Both the position numbers and the translations under genes were made by a program. 64,000 nt of DNA from Escallonia rubra (Eukaryota; Streptophyta; Magnoliopsida; Escalloniales; Escalloniaceae). The DNA is taken from positions 100,001-164,000 of the forward strand of contig JAVXUO010000150.1 in the NCBI GenBank assembly GCA_033065855.1. The letters are read 5' to 3'. This document shows, in pieces, positions 38,989-51,773 of this stretch (position 1 is its first letter; the number at the start of each line of letters is the position of its first letter). The notes beneath the pieces were generated by a model, which saw nothing but the letters and a program-made list of their open reading frames with translations, did no database searches and was not told the origin of the DNA.

Positions 38989-40382
38989 TTCCCCACCCCT
39001 TATGATCATCCTTGTCCTCAAGGATGGGAAACCAAGCTGCCCAGCATTTAACCTTTTAGTTCTTCCACCCAGATCAAACACAAACGAAGTTAGGGGTCTC
39101 TGAAGTCGCTGGATTCTACCACAAATTTGGGAAATGACAAGTAATTTTCCCCCATGGTCAAATATAAGAACTGTACTAATTATTAACTTGAGATGCTCAA
39201 TGGAGTCCCTCAAAATAGCATGATGCCCTTTGCCCTTCAGAATACCAGCTTCATCAAAATGACCTGATCTAATATCAACACCCATTTTCTTGTCTATTTT
39301 CTCAACGCATCTAATAGCATTCCTAAGAATCCTGTTGAGTTCCATTAATGGTTTTCCACCATCTGTGCCCCAGTGGACCTGTATTTGAGCTTCATGCCTC
39401 ACTGATACGTCAATCCCAATCAGTTCCAATCCCCAAGAAACTAGTGATGACAATAAGACTTGCACAGCCATCAAAGCATGCTCTAAAACTCTAGCTTCAT
39501 GGTACTGAAGCTTATATGGTGTTTGACAATAAAACTAGAAATAGGGGTAAGTTTGCGGCCTATTTTCATAATCCCATACACTACTACTTGCTGGTTTCTA
39601 GTATTTATCTTTTCCAAGGTTTCCAAATCTGTGAGATGTCCTTCACTGGCAAAACCAAAAGCACATGCACCATCCATTAGAGTAGCTATAACTAGCAAGC
39701 CCAGCCAATTTGCTTCTGAAACATTCCCTTTCCCATTTTTTCCACCACCAATTCTCTCTACCCAGTTACCAAGGCATTTTACAAGCAAGTCACTAAAATT
39801 CCCCATAACAAAAGGAAAACCGTACATGTAAGAATGACTTCTAGCTTTTCTACCACCTGAACAAAGAAATGACAATGACGGAGTTCCAACACTTGCACTC
39901 GCATTACTGTTAAGAACCTTGCTCCAAGTATTTCCATCATCAAATGAGTAGACAGTATTCCAAGTAAAATCAGCCATACTCATAAGTACCGATCTACTCA
40001 ATTCTTGAGCCGTTTTCTCAAATATCTTTAATATGTCAAGGTATAGAGCATCTTTTGCTCTTATTTCCCATAATGAACTTTGCCTCCAACGTGTAAGGCT
40101 AATTGCATTAAGGTAGGGGTTTGGAACAAGGAACAATGCACCTCCAGGATCAAAATCAAAGGTGGAATGGCGCCGCATACAAATACTAAGCAGAATTTCA
40201 GAAATATGTGCATGATCTCTACACTTAGAATAATCCTTTTGACAAACCTCACTAAAAATCTGCATCTCAGTTTGGAATAGGTTGCTGGGGAACTTCTCTG
40301 CGATTGAAGTGTTTATTCCAATGGATAAGCTAGCATGAGCTGATTCTGCAGCTTTACCTTCATTACCTCGTGGTGGAAGCAT
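38989..40382 (-). mobile_element. internal region adjoining the 38.5-kb LTR, unrecognised frames
   Basis: By position this should be the 3' end of the internal region of the LTR fossil. It contains open minus-strand frames (39483-40382 and 38959-39474) whose products I do not recognise. They show no RT, integrase, protease or gag motif. They could be an extra ORF of the element or captured host sequence. The element is broken. Confidence 0.45.
39483..40382 (-). CDS. unrecognised 299-aa open frame near the LTR fossil
   Basis: This frame starts at an ATG (MLPPRGNEGKAAE) and is open for 299 codons, well above chance for this AT-rich stretch. The product has mixed composition, several Trp residues (ISLTRWRQSSLWEIRAKDAL) and hydrophobic patches. 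I see no signal peptide and no repeat, and I know no family for it. It sits upstream, in minus-strand terms, of an LTR and its polypurine tract, so it probably travelled with or inside a retroelement. Whether it is expressed is unknown. Confidence 0.35.
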   Translation of the reverse strand: MLPPRGNEGKAAESAHASLSIGINTSIAEKFPSNLFQTEMQIFSEVCQKDYSKCRDHAHISEILLSICMRRHSTFDFDPGGALFLVPNPYLNAISLTRWRQSSLWEIRAKDALYLDILKIFEKTAQELSRSVLMSMADFTWNTVYSFDDGNTWSKVLNSNASASVGTPSLSFLCSGGRKARSHSYMYGFPFVMGNFSDLLVKCLGNWVERIGGGKNGKGNVSEANWLGLLVIATLMDGACAFGFASEGHLTDLETLEKINTRNQQVVVYGIMKIGRKLTPISSFIVKHHISFSTMKLEF

Positions 40383-41344
40383 ATTATGTATTCTATCATA
40401 CCTAATCCTAGTTTGCTGAATTTAGCTCTAAAGCTTTAATGATTTCAGCTGGCTGACATCATTCTAGTCAAATTCCGTTGGTTCCAGCCCTTAGTAGCTT
40501 TTTGTTTGCTTTAGTTTACCTATGTAACTCATGTACCAGCTTTGTTATAGGAGAATTGAGGATAATTATAAATCAATAGCTTGTGCACAGTCTATCGCAT
40601 CTTCTCTTGAATCGGATCCTCAAGAATCCTTGGTGCGATAGAGAATTAGACCGTCTTGAGTCAGATTTAAGGTAGATCAACTATGACCTCTCTAAGTGTT
40701 GAGTTTTGTATACTAACCATGGACTTGAAAATCACATGGACTCGAACATGCTGCATTTTTGTAAGTTTATTCTTTGTATTAAGGAGAGGTCACTCTTTGT
40801 GGGAGTAAGATGGCGGATTTTAATACATTCAACATCTAATCTTGGTAGAAACAAAACATGATAGCAGGTCGAAGCTACCTTAACTTGGAATTTGAGATGA
40901 TATGGACTTTACCAATGTTCAGATCACGTAATCATTAGTTTGACTCAGTTGTTGAGTCCTTTGTGCTTACCTTCTGAGGGCATTATAAGTTAGCCACCAT
41001 GCATAAATTATTGGATCACTGCATATATAGTTGATAATTGCCACATAGAACACCATCGAATCATCGCTTAGGTGAGTTTGTGCTTTTTGATCTTGTTGTA
41101 TATGTCATTGTAATGTAAGTTAGTTATGTTTATATAATAGCTTTAGTCATTTTATGATGCAAGAAACAATATAGAAATGGATTGATAAGTTGTAGGCCAG
41201 AATATGTCCATTGTGTGTGTGTGTGTTTTGGTGTGCGCGCCCCAATCAAGCCTCATCCTTGTCATGTTTTACCATGCTTTGTAATGACACATAGTTTGTA
41301 TAGAAAACCTAATCATATTTCTATGCAAATACTGAAGGTTCGCC
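40383..41344. other. upstream flank of the MULE transposase
   Basis: Here I expected a MULE terminal inverted repeat but could not match one to the 52.8-54.7 kb side. A hairpin lies at about 40590-40643 (arms CTATCGCA and TGCGATAG, with a second inner pair TCTTGA/TCAAGA). A short (GT)n tract occurs at about 41213-41227. Confidence 0.4.
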
Positions 41345-44005
41345 ATGGCTCCTTCCATAAGGCTGCTGTGCTACTGGGGAGGAAATGTAGTAGAAGATTC
41401 AGATGGTTATGCAAATGATTGTGGACCAAAGAAGTTGATCAAGGTGGAGGGTAACTGGACATTTAATTGCTTGATGGATAAGTTGTATAGCTGCACAAGA
41501 TTGGACAAAGAATATTTCAGGTTGAAGTTGAATTGTAGGTATCCGCGGATGGTTGGAAACGGTGCTAAGACCTATTATATCAAAGTACCGATTGAGGATG
41601 ATGGAGATGTAGAAGCCATGTTTGATCTCCAATCTCAATTCTCGCAGTTGAGAGGCATTGAGTTATTTATTGAAATGGAGGCTATTGTGACGGGATATGG
41701 TTCCTCTACCCGGAATCTTGTGTCAAATTGTGACAGGCTATCTCCTCCGCAACGTAGCATGTCCACGCCCATAAGGGATTCTACCTCGTTGGACATTGGT
41801 GATCATGCCACACAAAGTTCGATTTTATCCCCAGTAGACAACGATATCAGAGCTAGTTATTATGGCGGGATTTCAAATGTCACGCCTCAGGGTATAGGTG
41901 TGATTGGTCATGTTTCCTCTTTGCTTTTACCGTTACATAACATGATTGACTTGGGGAATGAGGAATCAACCATCATTGAACCCTTTAATCTGGATAATGA
42001 ACATGAGAGGACAGATTCGAAAGGCGAAGAAGATGCATTCATGGATAGGCTAAATGAAGATGACGATGGGGAGGATTATGGTAACGGTATAAGTACTGAG
42101 CTGGAAGCTTAGAGACGCGTATACGAGCCTAAAGAGCATTTTTTCACAGACGTTGATTGGGCACCGGCTGTAGTTATTACAAGTCCTCTTGAAAGCAATG
42201 ATACTAGAGTATGGCATCCCGAGCACTATGAGTTAAGAGTGGGTCTAGTTTTCAAGGATAAAGGCGAGTTTGTGAAGGCTATTTTAAGGTACCACGTCAA
42301 GCATAATTTGATCTACAAGGTGAAGCAGTCTATCCCAACTATGGCGGCTTTGAAATGTAAGTTTCCAAATGAGTGGAATTTTTATCTCTGTGCAACATGT
42401 AAGAAGAGCCATAAATATTTTGAAGTTACACGCTATCAAGGACCTCATACATGTCCATTGAGGAAGGCCTTGAACCAAGACCAACACCACGTAAACTATA
42501 GATTGATAACTGAATCAGTCCGCAATATAGTTGAAGCTGATCTGATGGTTAGAATTAGCTCTTTAATTGCAGCTGTCAAGGAAAAATATGAATACACTAT
42601 TTCATATAAAAAGGCGTGGAAGGCCAAAGTTGCGGTTATTGCTGATTTGTATGGGAATTGGGAAGAGTCATATCGGACATTGCCAAAAATTTTAGCTGCC
42701 ATCCAAAAGTATAATGCTGGTACCATTGTCGAATACGATCCAAAAGCTTGTGGAGAAACTAATGCAATATGCTTTAAACGAGTTTTTTGGGCATTTAAGC
42801 CATGCGTCATGGGATTTAGATTATGTCGTCCTGTTATCAGCATTGATGGCACGTTTCTTCATGGAAAGTATTTAGGGACCATGTTAATTGTCGTAGCAGC
42901 CGATGGAAACAACCAAATCTTGCCGCTTGCATTTGCTATCGTTGAAGGGGAGAACCATGATAGATGGAATTGGTTTTTGCAGCATGTTAGAGATTATGTG
43001 GTCCCAAGCGATAAGGATATTTGCTTGATCTCAAATCGCCATCCCGATATCTTAAGCACTGTGAGGAAAAATCGGTTATGGTAGCCACCTTATGCCCATG
43101 ACCGATTCTGCTTGAGACATATTCGTAGCAATTTCACAAAAAAATTCAGTAGTACGGAGCTTAAGAAGCTTATTTGGGCTGCTGGGAAGGCTACGCAAGT
43201 TCGCAAATTTAACGAGTTGATGGAAGAGGTCCGAAATCTTTCATTAGAAGCAAAGTGGTGTGATGAGATACCCGTTGAACAATGGACACTTGCACATGAT
43301 GGTGGTAAACGTTTTGGAATGATAACGACCAACATCTCTTAAGTATTTAACAGTGTTTTGAAAGGATCTCGAGGCTTACCTATCACAACACTAGTCCAAA
43401 CCTCTTTTCACCGCTGTGTACATTACTTTAATTTGAGAAGAAACCTTGCGGCAGCCTCTATGGCAGATCAAATGCATTATGTTACTTCTGTCATTATTGC
43501 AATTCAACAAGCGAAAAGAAAATTTAGTTCTATGTTTGTGCAACCTTATAACACGACCGGTGATCAGGGGGATTTTTTGGTGAGAAATAAACGCGGCCAA
43601 AATGCACAGGTTGTGCGGCTTCAAGATAAAACATGTACATGCGGGAAGTTGACGACATATGGAATCCCATGTTCTCATGTTCTAGCATGTTGTGCAGTGG
43701 CAAAGCTAGATCCTTGTGCTTTTATCAGTGCCTGGTTTTCGGTTCGGGAATATAGCAAGATATGGGCTGAAATGTTTCAACCACTGGAGCATCCAGATTA
43801 CTGGGAAGAATGGACCGGCTGTACATTCATGCCCCCTGCTGTAAATAGAGGGAACAGTCGACCAAGATCAGTCCATTTAAGCAATGAAATGGATATTCGT
43901 CTAGAGCGGCAGCCGAAACGTTGTGGATTATGCAAAAATACTGGCCACGACAAGCGTACATGTCATGCAAAGAAGACAGCTCAAACCACAACGTTTGACA
44001 CTTGA
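41345..44005 (+). pseudogene. MURA-type Mutator-like transposase, one frame with three nonsense codons
   Basis: One reading frame of 887 codons runs from an ATG in good context (GCCATGG) to 44005, broken only by TAG at 42110-42112, TAG at 43082-43084 and TAA at 43340-43342. In order it shows an N-terminal region of a type common in plant MULE proteins, an acidic linker, a MuDR DNA-binding domain (GLVFKDKGEFVKAILRYHV...PHTC), the MULE catalytic core (SIDGTFLHGKYLGTMLIVVA), a SWIM zinc finger (CTCGKLTTYGIPCSHVL) and a C-terminal zinc knuckle (CGLCKNTGHDKRTC). The second catalytic Asp, usually in SDRH, reads Asn (SNRH). The last stop falls where the N-x-x-E-x-F-N catalytic Glu is expected. It is therefore dead, but it decayed by point changes only. 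Confidence 0.93.
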
Positions 44006-44430
44006 CAAGAGTCGGCTCCCATCATTTTTGTTAATATTGTCTATGTTGTATATTATGGTCAAACTTTTGTACAAATAATGTAGTCCTTTGGCTGAAAACT
44101 CTATGTCATGTACCTACTATTAGTTTTGAAACTTTTGAAAGTTGGAAGTTAATCTCCACATAGATCAACACAATGTAGTGATACAAACATAATCAAGAGT
44201 GACAAACCTTATTTCATCATATAAGGTAGTCACTTCTTAGGCCTTTTTTTGTTGCACTTTCTCACGTAAGCAACCTGCATCTAGCTTACCATGCTTTTCC
44301 CATTTAACCGTTACTTCAAGTAGACCTTTTTGTCTTTGCTTCTCGTCTTCTCTGCATGACTTTAAATATCTCAGCCTGCCCTCGTATGCTATGCGAAGAA
44401 GATGGTGGTATTGCAAATGATGCTCTAAAG

Positions 44431-46808
44431 TTTTTTTTGATGAAAGTCAATTGTATTACCAACCAAAAATTTTACATCTGAGAATTATGTCCTCATACAC
44501 ATCTCACATTTACAAAAGCAGCTATATACAAGTAATGGGTGTTTAATATATCAGTATTCTCTCATTTATTCCCCAATTACTGCATAGCTTCCTGTTTATA
44601 CTATTCCTTTTGATTTGTTTCCAGCTGCTCGTAGACCATTGCATCCACTGTTTAATTAATCATCATAAACACCTCCACTTTTGATTTCTGCTGCTGCTAA
44701 AAAAGAACACGTGTTCCTTTCATACCATATCATATAGACTGTAACTGCTACTCCCAGCTTTCTGAGTTTTGCTAAAAACTTTTTTCCCCTGAATTTTTTA
44801 GATCCATAGGATATAAGCTGCTTCCAAGAGGTCCAATGAGTATGTACCATCAGCTTTTCCAGTACCATTGCCCAGATGTCCTTGGCATAAGGACAGTCCC
44901 AGAAAAGGTGTTCTTCATTTTCCCTGTGATTTTCACATAAAACACATCCATCATCCACACTATAATTCCATTTCATCAGTTTATCTTTAGTTCTTATGCC
45001 CCCTTTACACAACATCCACAACACTACAGGACATTTAGCAATTAGAAACCAGGAAACCAAATCAATTTCCACCATGGTGCAACAGCTGCTTTTGTTCTTA
45101 GAACCTGCCATGCTGAATTCACAAGGTGGTGATATGCATCTTGAAGTTCCTTTTCTTGCTCTACATAACTGATATCCCCATCGCTTGATATTTTCCTTTA
45201 ACTTCCTGAAGCTTCATACCTATCTCAGCAGTTCTTTGGGCTATATTGTTGTAATAGGCATTGTTCAATTTCCTGAGTTCGGGTTTCAAATCTTTGAGCT
45301 TTTGGCTCAATATGGCACACTTTGTGCCCTGATGTGTAAAACCCAATTACCCTTCACTATATCCTTGATCCTTGAAGGTATAATGCATCATCTAGAAATT
45401 ATAGAATTTAAAAGGTCTTTTACCTTTGTACTGCTCTTGAGATAATTGCACAGTCAACATAAAATGGTTTGATATTCCAGGTTCATGAGCTATTACTTAA
45501 GCTTGGGGCACTTTTTTCATCCAACCTTCATTTTACAGCATCCTATCCAGTCTACATCTGATCAACTCATCATTTCTTTTATTACTCCATGTATAAAATA
45601 TTCCTGTAAATTATAGAATTTAAAAGGTCTTTTACCTTTGTACTGCTCTTGAGATAATTGCACAGTCAACATAAAATGGTTTGATATTCCAGGTTCATGA
45701 GCTATTACTTAAGCTTGGGGCACTTTTTTCATCCAACCTTCATTTTACAGCATCCTATCCAGTCTACATCTGATCAACTCATCATTTCTTTTATTACTCC
45801 ATGTATAAAACATTCCTGTAAATTATAGAATTTAAAAGGTCTTTTACCTTTGTACTGCTCTTGAGATAATTGCACAGTCAACATAAAATGGTTTGATATT
45901 CCAGGTTCATGAGCTATTACTTAAGCTTGGGGCACTTTTTTCATCCAACCTTCATTTTACAGCATCCTATCCAGTCTACATCTGATCAACTCATCATTTC
46001 TTTTATTACTCCATGTATAAAACATTCATGTGGTAGAAATATCTTCCAGATGCAACTCATGTAGACATTGATTGAATTCTTCCACATCCCTTTGAGTAAT
46101 GTTAGCGCCACCAGATTTCTCTTCTGCTTTTCTCACAACATTGAAATCACCCATAATGATCCAGGGATCCTTATCAATCTGTCCTCCAACCTGTTTGAGC
46201 TTCTCCCACAAAATCCTTATTTTTGTTCCTTTGTTATTGCCATATACACAAGAGAGATGGAACAACATATTGTCTTCCTTCCTTATTACAGTCCCAGTAA
46301 TAATCTGGGGTTCACAAGTAACCATATTGAATTGAAATTGCTTAGTATCCCATCCCATCAATATTCTGGATACTCCTTTGTTGGTGGCATTGTTGACAAA
46401 CATCCACTCCTTATTCCATTTCCTTGTTATAGCAAGAATATTCTCTATATGTACTTTAGTTTCTATCAAACCAATCAACCCAATTTTTTGCTTTTTTACT
46501 ATTTTCTTTATTTCATATTGTTTAGCCAGGTCATTGAGACCCCTTATGTTCCAATTTGCTAGCATTTTCTAACATAGCATTTTGACCTTCCCAAATCTTT
46601 CCACCATGGGAACTGCTTACTTTTCTTTCTTGTTCTCCATTAGCAGTTTTGTTGCCACATTCCTTGCTCACTGTCTTCTTTGTTGATTCCAAACCTTCCT
46701 GATTTTTCCTCAGCTCCTCCTCTACCTTGTCTCCAATTGCTGAAATATATTATGTAGCACATTGGTAATTTCCTGAGTTCAAGTCTCACATGTTGAGGAA
46801 CAGTGGGA
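44431..46808 (-). mobile_element. internally deleted LINE with 16-bp target duplication
   Basis: The target duplication AAATGATGCTCTAAAG lies at 44415-44430 and 46809-46824. A short A tail faces 44431, so the element runs on the minus strand. In order it has the end of ORF1, an endonuclease domain (46565-46026: LANWNIRGLND, IGLIETKVH, IIMGDFNVV), a 212-bp tandem array, a linker (LKPELRKLNNAYYNNIAQR) and a zf-RVT end (45111-44656: CVLCENHRENEEHLFWDCP). The reverse-transcriptase core is absent, so it cannot move on its own. Confidence 0.93.
45398..46036. repeat. 212-bp tandem array, three nearly identical copies inside the LINE
   Basis: The motif ATAGAATTTAAAAGGTCTTT starts at 45401, 45613 and 45825. 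The copies differ at only one or two bases, so the expansion is recent relative to the LINE. It lies in the segment between endonuclease and RT linker. Confidence 0.93.
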
Positions 46809-47397
46809 AAATGATGCTCTAAAGTGCTGATGAGTACTGTGAGAATCATTTACATGTAGTTGTTCCCACCATGGTTCTATGTCTTTGTCATGCTTTGTTT
46901 GCCGTATAGCTTAAAGAATCCTGTGTGGCATGTGAGTGATGCAAAGAAGCTGGTTATTAACAAAATAGCATTGGATGGTGGATGGATGGTTGGTGGCAAA
47001 CCTTATTTCATCATATAAGGTAGTCACTTCTTATGCCCTTTTTTGCTGCACTATTCTCATTAAACAACCAGCATCTACCTTACCATGCTTTTCCCATTTA
47101 ACCGTTACTTCAAGTAGACCTTTTTGTCTTTGCTTTTCGTCTTTTCTGCATGACTTTAAATATCTCAGCCTGCCCTCGTATGCAATGCGAAGAAGATGTC
47201 TTTATTGCAAATGATGCTCTATGCTACTTGATGAGTACGGTGAGAATCATTTGCATGTAGTTGTTCCCACCATGGTTCTATGTCTTTGTCATGCTTTCTT
47301 TGCCGTATAGCTTAAAGAATCTCGTGTGGCATGTGAGTGATGCAAAGAAGTTGGTTATTAACAAAATAGCATTGGATGGTGGATGGATGGTTGGTGA

Positions 47398-47902
47398 TTT
47401 TTGTGCCTTATTGGAAAGCACACACGTGAGGTGAGGTCGGAGTCATCTACACTTAGTTGTTCCCACCATTGATCCATTTGATGTATCCAAACTAATAAGG
47501 GTGCCTTATATGCTATGGAGACCATGTGTGTGTGTGTGTTTGTGTGTGTGCGTGTGTCACGACCACAACATGATATTAAATCAAGCTGCTCCCTTTAAAT
47601 TCAGATGTGATTATTCAGTGGACAGCTTAACAACTCACTGAAAATCTGAATGATGTCCAGTGCATCCGTTTGTTGTAAATGTCAGCTGATGTCTCACTGA
47701 AGACAGATGACAAACCTTGAATTGTAAGCGGCTTTAAGTGACAAAACAGAAATTAGGTGATAAAACTTGAACTAGGTGACAAAACTGAAATTAGGTGACA
47801 ATGCTTCAATTTGAGATGAAGCCTATAATCAGTTTATTATTATTTCGTGCATTGTGTTTTTTCACGCTAATTAACATAAAGTTTGCATTGGTTTTTGTAG
47901 AG
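47398..47902. other. spacer between the duplicated unit and the PMD gene
   Basis: It contains a (TG)n tract at about 47527-47555 and short imperfect repeats of AGGTGACAAAAC (about 47725-47800). It ends in TTTTTGTAG just before the PMD start codon, which may be a splice acceptor of an upstream noncoding exon. Confidence 0.5.
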
Positions 47903-48101
47903 ATGGAGGGACTAAGACATGAAGGACCAAGACAGGAGGAAATTGTGGAGCATTTGGTAAATCCAGGGCCCGTCGATCCTCATGTACTACATTTGCAACA
48001 TTCTCATCGTTCCAGCTGTGTATGAAATTGAGAGGTACTTGATTTCGTTATCAACTGTAATTATTCCTTTTTAATTTAACTGATATAGAAAATGCATGCA
48101 G

Positions 48102-48779
48102 GTTGATAAGGTATTGACATGCCGACGAGCCCTAGGCCCACTAGTTTGGAATCGCGGTGGGAATCGAAGGATGGAGCCACATGCGTGTGTCATGCAGTAC
48201 TTGGTGCGAGTTGATTTTTATGGGCTTTACCAAATCATGGAGGTTAGACTTGATCATGCTTTCATCACAGCACTTGTTGAGCGATGGCGGCCTGAGACCC
48301 ATACATTTCACCTTCATGTTGGGGAGGCTGTAATTACATTACAGGATGTGGCAATGTTGTCTGGGCTACCCGTTGACGGTGATGCTATTACAGGTGTTGA
48401 CACTACACGTTCCACGGATGCGTGGCAGGAGTATTGTCATATAAGGTTAGGTGTCAGACCACCTGAAATGGTCATACATGGAGGGTCAATACAACTTCGC
48501 TGGCTAATGGATCAATTCATGGTGTTACCAGAGGGTTCAAATGATGAGATTGTACAACAGCATGACAGGGCTCTTATATTGGCCTTGATTGGTGGTGTTT
48601 TACTCCCAAACCTATCTGGCGCTAGGGTTCCTCTTATGTACTTAACTTTGCTTCAAGACCTTAATGTTGCGAGTAGGCGTAGTTGGGGTAGTTCAACTCT
48701 AGCTTACTTGTACCGTGAGATGTGCCGAGCAAGCAGGAGTTCAGCATATGAGATTGAGGGACCCCTAATTCTGTTTCAG
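48102..48779 (+). CDS. PMD core exon (226 codons, intact)
   Basis: This is the best-preserved exon of the PMD gene. It is bounded by GCATGCAG/GT on the left and TTTCAG/GTAAGC on the right, in phase 0 at both ends. It carries the conserved PMD core (HLHVGEAVITLQDVAMLSGL and YREMCRASR) with no stop. Confidence 0.85.
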
Positions 48780-49838
48780 GTAAGCTAAAGTGTTAATCTC
48801 CTTCTTTTTCTATACGATATCTTATCATTGATCCTTCTTTGTAAAATAACATGTATAATAGTTATGGGCTTGGGAGAGGTGCCCTGACATGCGTCCCGAA
48901 AGAGGCCCTGAAAGAGTCCCCCTGTAGAGGACCGTGCACAACTTATTGCTGGTGACATACAACATAATAAGATTGCTGGTGATGCACCTGTTGCTGGTGT
49001 AGGCCCTCCCCAGCTACATGAAGTCGAGCCTTTACCTTGAGACCCTTTGGGTAGAAGGTAAGCCCTTATTTCTGGTTAACAATAACAGTTGGACAGTTTT
49101 ACAGGAATTGTATGCTTCTATGGTTACTTTCATACTTGTGATAGTAACATAGTCTATTGGAATTGTATGCTTCTACGGTTACTTTCACCTTTTATGTTTA
49201 TTAACCAAACTTGAAAATAACATCTACAGGTGGCTTGTAGCACTCGAAAGTGACAAGGTAGGATCACATCAGGGGATATAGGGATCAATTGGACAATTTA
49301 AAGTCATCAGAGGTTTGTGCTTAAGTATTCACATGTGGCACATCAGTATGTAATTGGCTTGTTGTGATGTTACTTTAAATCATATGCCTTTTACATCCCG
49401 CAGTTCATATGGCAACCGTATGACTTAACTTCACTACCGGAGTACTGCTTGACCGGAAGGCATGCTTGGATGACTCGATCGCCGCTTATCTGCTTTGAAA
49501 GAGTGGAGTGGCATTTCCCGTACCATGTTTGCCAAAAATACAATATGAGCCAGGTGATCCCCCTTGATTGTGACCCTAGTGGTGAGGTTCTTCATAAGAT
49601 TGATCGTCGGGGCCACCCGAACACCGACTGGGAGCTGAAACATCGTGTCTACATTGACATGTGGAATGCTCGTGCAGATACTATATATGGTAGAGAGGCG
49701 GCAGGAGAATATGTTGATGCATGATACTCTAGCCCATACATGTTGTGGTACCGCTCGATCACCCATTTGTTGGTTGGCAAACCGGTGCAAAATATACCAT
49801 ATGGATACCAAGGAGGTCATGCTACTGTAGAGATGTTG

Positions 49839-51773
49839 GTATGCATCTTAGGCCCTTCCTCCATTTAAACGTTAGCAACTATCTATATCTTTTTCTATAT
49901 ATAGTGACCATTCCCACTATCAATCTTAGTTATGCTCTAAGATCATTTTCTAGATACAATGCTCAAGACACAATGACATGCATCCCTTTTGATTTAATTA
50001 GGATTGTGTGTGTACGTTTAGGGCTGGGATGCTTTCTTAATATGAGAGCATGATAGAAAATATCATGCAGAGCTTGAAAGTAGGACACAGGCAAAGAATT
50101 TACTGTCTTCTTTCCACTCCACTTGACCTCAGATAAAAAAATCAGATTTGAGCAATGTTATAGCTCTTTCTTTGTTACAGGTTATCTAAGGGATTAGGAA
50201 TTTTGGTTGGCAGATTTCCTAGCAAAAAACATGGCTTGGCATGTGTGATTGTGTGGGGGTTAGGGTATACTGTTACCTCATTTGGCACATATGTTGGATA
50301 TGGGGTCCCAAATGATGAAGTGCAAAGCAAAGACCTCTAAAATAATGCATTTCAGATGTTGTTTTAGTGTAAATATCCTGATGTGCTACTGCGTGCTACT
50401 GGGAGGTTGAAATGGTTTTTCTAGAGACAAGGAAGGAATTCCAACAATAATGATGTGAAAATTCTCTGTATAAGAGAGACATAGAGACAATGAGGGAATT
50501 CCAACAAGTTAAATTCCTTGTATAATCTGAATTTGATGATTTGCATGTATGAAAGCAATTATCGTATGAACAAAAGACACAGATTTGCTGCGAGGTTGAA
50601 ATGGTTTCTCTCACATAAGCCAAAATAATGATGTGAAAATAGAAGAAAGGAATACAGGGGAGGTAGAAAGGAAAAAAGAAAAACTAAAACAAAACAGTGT
50701 AACCTGGAGGCCTGAATGCTGGCCTCCTGCACAAGCAAAACACATTGATCCTCCTGCACAGTTCACCGCCAAGCAAATTAGGGTTAGTTCAGAGTTTGAT
50801 TCAAAAGTAAATGGCGTTCTTTCTGGTGACTCAGACCCTCATTTTCTTGACCGGGTATGCCTCAAATTTTGACCCTTTATGAGTTTACATGTGAATATAT
50901 GTTCACGGCAGTGTTCTGATTAGTTCTTGAAGCTTAAAGGTCAGTCCTTTCAGCTTTCTTGAACAACTGCAAGAAAGGTGGGGTAAGAGCGACTTTCTTG
51001 ATAGAATTTTGATTGAAGTTGGTTGTGTTTTGAGGGGTGGAGTTTGAAATTGGTTTAAAGCTTTATGGATACAGTTACAAGTCAATTTTAGGCGTTAGCA
51101 GTGGAATGATGTGCTAGTATTAGCGAGTGGACTAAGATTTCACTTCTTTTAAGAATTATGACTTTACTCTCTTTTGATTCAGTGTAAAACGGTGGTTTCC
51201 GTGATAAAGAGAGTTGGTGGTTAAAGAGACTTTTTGTTTGAGTTCCATTAAAATCCAAAATTCGCAGTGTTGCAATTTTCTGAAAGTATCATGATACAGT
51301 TACAAGCCATACATGTGAGCCATTGAACTGGTTTACTGCATTATTACTAGTGACAGGATTAGGTTTTTGCTTCATTAAAGAAGTCTGAGTTTAGGATTTT
51401 TTAATTCATTGTAAGACAGTGGATTTAAGGATGAAGAGAGCTGCGTATATGTCATGTGTACATTACACCTAGTGTGTTATCTGCGTCTGAACCTGCCGTG
51501 AATTAGCATTATCTTGAAATCATCTGCTAGAAATAATTACATCAGTTGAATTCCGAAAGATGTGTTTGGTCAATGTCATGAGCTACAGGTAGAATGCTGA
51601 AGCTTTCCATTCTTTTCGAGTGGTCGTTTTTCATCATGTTAACTGATGTTTTAATGTGTTGCCTGGATGCCTGAATGTTTTCCAGTAGTAACATCTCTGA
51701 AGGTTGATGGTAAAGGAAAATATGGAATTGACCTCAAACTAGCTGGTTATGAACAAACTTGCTTATTTTGCAG
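49839..51773 (+). other. long last intron of the PMD gene
   Basis: 1.9 kb between GTTG/GTATGC and TTTTGCAG/GCACAA. It has a local duplicated motif (GAGGTTGAAATGGTTT at about 50402 and 50593; GGAATTCCAACAA twice) but no element I can name. Confidence 0.55.

Larger units (their letters stand above)
44204..47397. repeat. tandemly duplicated 400-bp spacer unit downstream of the transposase
   Basis: The first unit is 44204-44430 plus 46809-46994, split by a LINE; the second is 46995-47397. Shared text includes CAAACCTTATTTCATCATAT, GCCCTCGTATGC and GCATTGGATGGTGGATGG. The copies are about 90% or more alike by eye. Confidence 0.88.
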
